Source of the DNA: Candidatus Omnitrophota bacterium
GTDB lineage: Bacteria; Omnitrophota; Omnitrophia; Omnitrophales; Aquincolibacteriaceae
Reading direction: 5' to 3'
DNA length: 8,395 nt
NCBI GenBank assembly: GCA_023246985.1
Contig: JAHFHJ010000045.1
Location: 2,050 to 10,444, forward strand
Numbering within the stretch: the first letter of the stretch is position 1; each line of letters starts with the position of its first letter. The translations under genes were made by a program, and so were the position numbers. The notes beneath the pieces are model-generated. The model searched no databases. It saw nothing but the letters and a program-made list of their open reading frames with translations, and was not told where the DNA came from. Shown here one piece after another: positions 7,301-8,395 of the stretch.

Positions 7301-8395
7301 TGCCATTTGAATAACGTTTTTCTTGCCCGCTGTAGATAAGAATATTGCCCGGAGTGCCCGCGAGCAGAATGAAGAAGGCGGCTAATTCTTGCTCCTTCGA
7401 CATACGGTTCGCGGTCGTTTGCCCCGATGGGTCGTCATGATTCTCAAGAAAATGCGTGGCTCGTTCTAAATATTCGATGGGCACTCGCGTGAAGTAGTCT
7501 ATAAGTTCCGCGATCGGATCCGTGATATGCGGAACCGTCTCCTGGGGTGCCACTAGAAGATCCCATGGGTACTTGTCGTAAGTGCTTTGGATCCCTAAGG
7601 ATAGCAGGTGCCCTTCATGCGGACGGTAGGCTTCCCCGAAAATAAAAGCACCGGGATGGTCTCGAAGGGAAGCTAGGAAACCCGGCCACAGTTCATGCTC
7701 CATGGCGGATAAACCGAGCGGTCTGAGCCAGGCGAGGTTCACATGGTCCCTCCTCGTGTATTGCAGCATATCGCCGCGGACTACCCCTTGATTGGTCAGA
7801 TCAAAAATATAGTCGAGAACTTGCTGTAATTTTTTCTGAAGACCGGGATGGCTCAGATTGAACTCGGCGGTATCGATCCAGGGCCAATGCTCATTATCTA
7901 TAAGTAACCGTTCGCGGCCATGTGCGATCCAAACGCGCCCTGAGGGAGTATTCACTAAGAAAGCCGCGCTGAATTGAAGGTTCTTTCTGTAAAAGTTTTC
8001 CGCAAAACCGCCGGGACCGCTTACGGCTGCCGGAAGATAATCTTCGAGCCTGGAAACCCGGAATGGAGAGCCGAAGTTTCCAGCCGAAGGAATCTGCATG
8101 AACCATTCAGGATGTTCGTTAAGCCAGGGGGAATCGGCGGCCATGTGGTTGGGAACAAAGTCCAGGGCGACCTTCATGCCTTTTCGATTCGCACGGATCA
8201 CTAAACGCCGGAAGGAGGCTTCATCTCCAAGTTCCGGATTAAGGGTATAATCATAAATACTGTAAGCAGAAGCAACCCGTCCTGGATGTTGCGGATCTTC
8301 CCATGCCTTATTGAACGCTTCGCTGAAGGGGCTCGTTCTCCAAACTCCCATCAGCCATAGGACATTGACACCCAGGGAGTGGATCCTTTCCAGCT
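1..8395 (-). CDS. Giant multidomain carbohydrate-metabolism protein (GH13 - GT35 - pseudo-UGDH - UGDH), partial at both ends
   Basis: One frame on the minus strand (codon first bases at positions equal to 2 modulo 3) is open from edge to edge: 2797 complete codons with no stop, read line by line. Recognisable domains follow one another in that same frame: GH13 barrel with its beta domain, GT35 phosphorylase, two orphan GH13-domain-C-like units in helical surroundings, a degenerate UDP-glucose dehydrogenase and an intact one. Motifs at widely spaced points (bases 8162, 7772, 6695, 5039, 2252, 1373, 554) all fall in this frame, so no frameshift joins them. The protein begins upstream of the right edge, because the first ~40-100 residues of the GH13 barrel are absent, and ends beyond the left edge, because the last UGDH domain is unfinished. 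No signal peptide can be judged. The true length is unknown but exceeds 2800 residues. The exact biological role of the fusion is inferred only. Confidence 0.95.
1389..1509 (-). other. Linker between the pseudo-UGDH and the active UGDH
   Basis: Residues ~2296-2335. A polar stretch (SLDSETGDRLSDS), a short helix (GYEEALREWAG) and a glutamine/proline link (QQGPPALQKK) join the two dehydrogenase domains in frame. Between Met2277, which lies inside the preceding domain, and Met2348, which lies after the nucleotide-binding motif, there is no ATG or TTG codon. The only GTG (Val2339) sits inside the first Rossmann strand. The downstream domain therefore has no sensible start of its own, and the join is a true fusion. 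Confidence 0.7.
1510..3014 (-). other. Domain: degenerate UDP-glucose/GDP-mannose dehydrogenase (pseudoenzyme)
   Basis: Residues ~1794-2295. The three-part UGDH fold can be followed against the intact copy downstream. A shortened Rossmann half begins IDGIGGAE and reaches AVTSID; HQIIYWPLL matches VVYLTIGTP; KIFILRGMVDPG matches AIVVKSTVTPD; QPDF (Asp1931) stands where NPEFLREG has Glu. The middle helix AEMAKEMLLIYLGAKL keeps the lysine but has Leu in place of the active-site Asn. GFGGRLYVYLK replaces G-x-GGSCFPKD: the catalytic Cys is Leu2048 and the following Lys-Asp are Tyr2051-Leu2052. The C-terminal domain runs from GKKVALLSVGD through SADLAIIPTD and LLLDGMNLFG to FGVGR (Arg2289). About 40 residues of the first Rossmann half are missing and ~45 extra helical residues precede the C-terminal domain. 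Dehydrogenase activity is very unlikely; a structural, dimerising or regulatory role for the neighbouring active domain is inferred. Confidence 0.85.
3015..3077 (-). other. Inter-domain linker (ARSEMRED-type, serine-rich)
   Basis: Residues ~1773-1793. A polar, low-hydrophobicity link, SQGTARSEMREDAKGSSS, separates the second beta unit from the degenerate dehydrogenase. It holds a charged core (ARSEMRED, residues 1780-1787) followed by GSSS. It marks a domain boundary and is a plausible exposed site. Met1784 is not a credible start: its only purine-rich stretch (GGAG) abuts the ATG with no spacer. Confidence 0.5.
3078..3442 (-). other. Domain: orphan GH13 domain-C-like beta unit, copy 2
   Basis: Residues ~1652-1772. 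It shares the plan of copy 1: an entry helix ending in FTEGQ, a strand ESALVISRG, then RVIVPIHFP (compare RVIVVLNLG), GKAW with Trp1701 (compare DKAW), YRIRNAITG (compare VQVRDVITN) and a terminal FQILEI (compare VQILRL). It is ~25 residues longer than copy 1, mostly in a proline-rich loop before the last strand (IEKPENPNVLQEPP). The two copies look like an old duplication of a GH13-type C-terminal domain that lost its barrel. Function is unknown; glucan binding or spacing are reasonable guesses. Confidence 0.55.
3443..3800 (-). other. Helical connector between the two beta units
   Basis: Residues ~1533-1651. It starts with a lysine-rich segment (TGKKSDELKKRIQNEVVSYL), continues through probable helices, then a hydrophobic stretch (PSVMAFVAVLSPVLL) and a closing helix (EVYEKLKQVFLQPGF). 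That last helix resembles the final helix that leads into domain C in GH13 proteins, which supports pairing it with the beta unit that follows. I recognise no independent enzyme family. The hydrophobic stretch is too short and too interrupted to call a membrane helix. Confidence 0.4.
3801..4085 (-). other. Domain: orphan GH13 domain-C-like beta unit, copy 1
   Basis: Residues ~1438-1532. Strand-rich and patterned like the C-terminal beta domain of GH13 enzymes: RVIVVLNLG (compare ALVVANYSP after the true barrel), DKAW with Trp1469, VQVRDVITN (compare YKWQDLITG), then a terminal VQILRL strand. There is no catalytic barrel in front of it: the preceding ~250 residues are helical and carry none of the four GH13 motifs. 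It pairs with copy 2 at 3078-3442 and probably serves as a structural or glucan-binding module. Assignment rests on pattern resemblance only. Confidence 0.55.
4086..4832 (-). other. Linker and mostly helical region of unknown function
   Basis: Residues ~1188-1437. It opens with a glycine/arginine/proline linker, TQQGGGRRPAASS (residues 1188-1200). Long charged, probably helical segments follow, for example FDYLEAFFKEADASLG and a lysine/leucine-rich stretch around LKKVEANLKALEII. I recognise no family. Because the phosphorylase looks short after its cofactor lysine, the first part (with QALYDL) could be its displaced C-terminal lobe; this is inference. The last part leads into the beta domain at 3801-4085 with a helix resembling the final barrel helix of GH13 proteins (LDAWLENPMVRENL). 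No membrane segment is seen. Confidence 0.4.
4833..6781 (-). other. Domain: GT35 glycogen/alpha-glucan phosphorylase-like
   Basis: Residues ~539-1187. GT35 enzymes use pyridoxal phosphate and inorganic phosphate to release glucose 1-phosphate from alpha-1,4-glucan ends. Landmarks occur in family order: GGLG (567-570), the His-bearing VNHTVF (His788), TNGV...W (870-878), VRRQVSYK giving Arg1016 and Lys1021 with the same spacing as the phosphate-binding Arg569/Lys574 of rabbit phosphorylase, GGREFGSEAH in place of GGKAxPG (1053-1062), DDYNNYIA followed by GVSASVML, and EASGTSMMK, whose Lys1119 matches the lysine holding the cofactor. At ~650 residues it is shorter than the usual ~800. Only ~70 residues follow the cofactor lysine before a glycine-rich linker, so part of the C-terminal lobe may be missing or lie beyond the linker. 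The key lysines and arginine remain, so activity is possible, but divergence leaves this uncertain. Confidence 0.82.
6890..7161 (-). other. Domain: GH13 C-terminal all-beta domain (domain C)
   Basis: Residues ~412-502, directly following the barrel. Short hydrophobic strands alternate with turns: LFAVQRKLG, NALVVANYSP, then YKWQDLITGQ and ending in WEYHILVLSP. That is the usual pattern of the beta sandwich that closes GH13 enzymes: a strand with a charged turn, 'vlVv-N', then a 'DLxTG' strand and a final hydrophobic strand. It stabilises the barrel and sometimes binds glucan. The same pattern recurs twice later in this protein, at 3801-4085 and 3078-3442, without a barrel. Confidence 0.75.
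7195..8395 (-). other. Domain: GH13 alpha-amylase-type catalytic barrel (N-terminus outside window)
   Basis: Residues 1-400. This is a glycoside hydrolase family 13 (beta/alpha)8 barrel, which acts on alpha-glucosidic bonds by a retaining mechanism. Motif I is DFVPNH (residues 78-83). Motif II is VRGDML, with Arg206 and the nucleophile Asp208. Motif III is FGEAY, with the acid/base Glu254. Motif IV is ENHDDP, with Asn318, His319 and the transition-state Asp320. Order and spacing (78, 208, 254, 320) fit the family, and about 125 residues between motifs I and II leave room for a large domain B containing an EHPEWF stretch. All catalytic residues are present, so activity is expected. The sequence cannot decide between hydrolase, glucanotransferase and maltosyltransferase. 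The window opens in the first barrel helix/second strand (LGVNVLWLMGVW), so strand 1 lies to the right of the edge. Confidence 0.9.

Noticed and set aside
1..8395. Promoters, terminators, RNA genes, repeats, CRISPR or insertion sequences
   Set aside because: I looked for stem-loops with T-runs, direct repeats and transposase motifs and saw none convincing; every base is inside the coding frame.

Overview
The whole window is one uninterrupted reading frame on the minus strand. I read it codon by codon and found no stop across 2797 complete codons; neither the start nor the stop of the gene lies inside the window. Residue numbers below count from the right edge (residue 1 = codon 8393-8391; residue n begins at base 8396-3n).

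Layout in the direction of translation (right to left): (1) residues 1-400, a GH13 alpha-amylase-type barrel with all four catalytic motifs, entered part-way through its N-terminus; (2) residues ~412-502, its C-terminal beta domain; (3) residues ~539-1187, a GT35 (glycogen/alpha-glucan phosphorylase) domain with the pyridoxal-phosphate lysine motif; (4) residues ~1188-1437, a linker and a mostly helical stretch I cannot assign; (5) residues ~1438-1532, an orphan beta domain resembling GH13 domain C; (6) residues ~1533-1651, helical connector; (7) residues ~1652-1772, a second orphan domain-C-like unit; (8) residues ~1773-1793, a polar/Ser linker; (9) residues ~1794-2295, a degenerate UDP-glucose/GDP-mannose dehydrogenase fold that has lost its catalytic cysteine; (10) residues ~2296-2335, a linker; (11) residue 2336 to the left edge, a complete-looking UDP-glucose 6-dehydrogenase whose final residues run off the window.

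The domain order suggests a carbohydrate route in one polypeptide: alpha-glucan cleavage or transfer (GH13), phosphorolysis to glucose 1-phosphate (GT35), and oxidation of UDP-glucose to UDP-glucuronate (UGDH). The connecting enzyme, UTP:glucose-1-phosphate uridylyltransferase, is not in the window; it could be elsewhere in the protein or genome. The pseudo-dehydrogenase placed directly before the active one looks like a tandem duplication with one copy turned into a structural or regulatory partner.

Organism: bacterial, standard genetic code, base composition near balanced by eye. Giant fused carbohydrate-enzyme ORFs of this sort are known from uncultured bacteria, notably Omnitrophota (OP3) and neighbours; this placement is inference, not read from a marker gene. 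I see no RNA gene, mobile element, CRISPR array, promoter or terminator; there is no intergenic DNA in the window.
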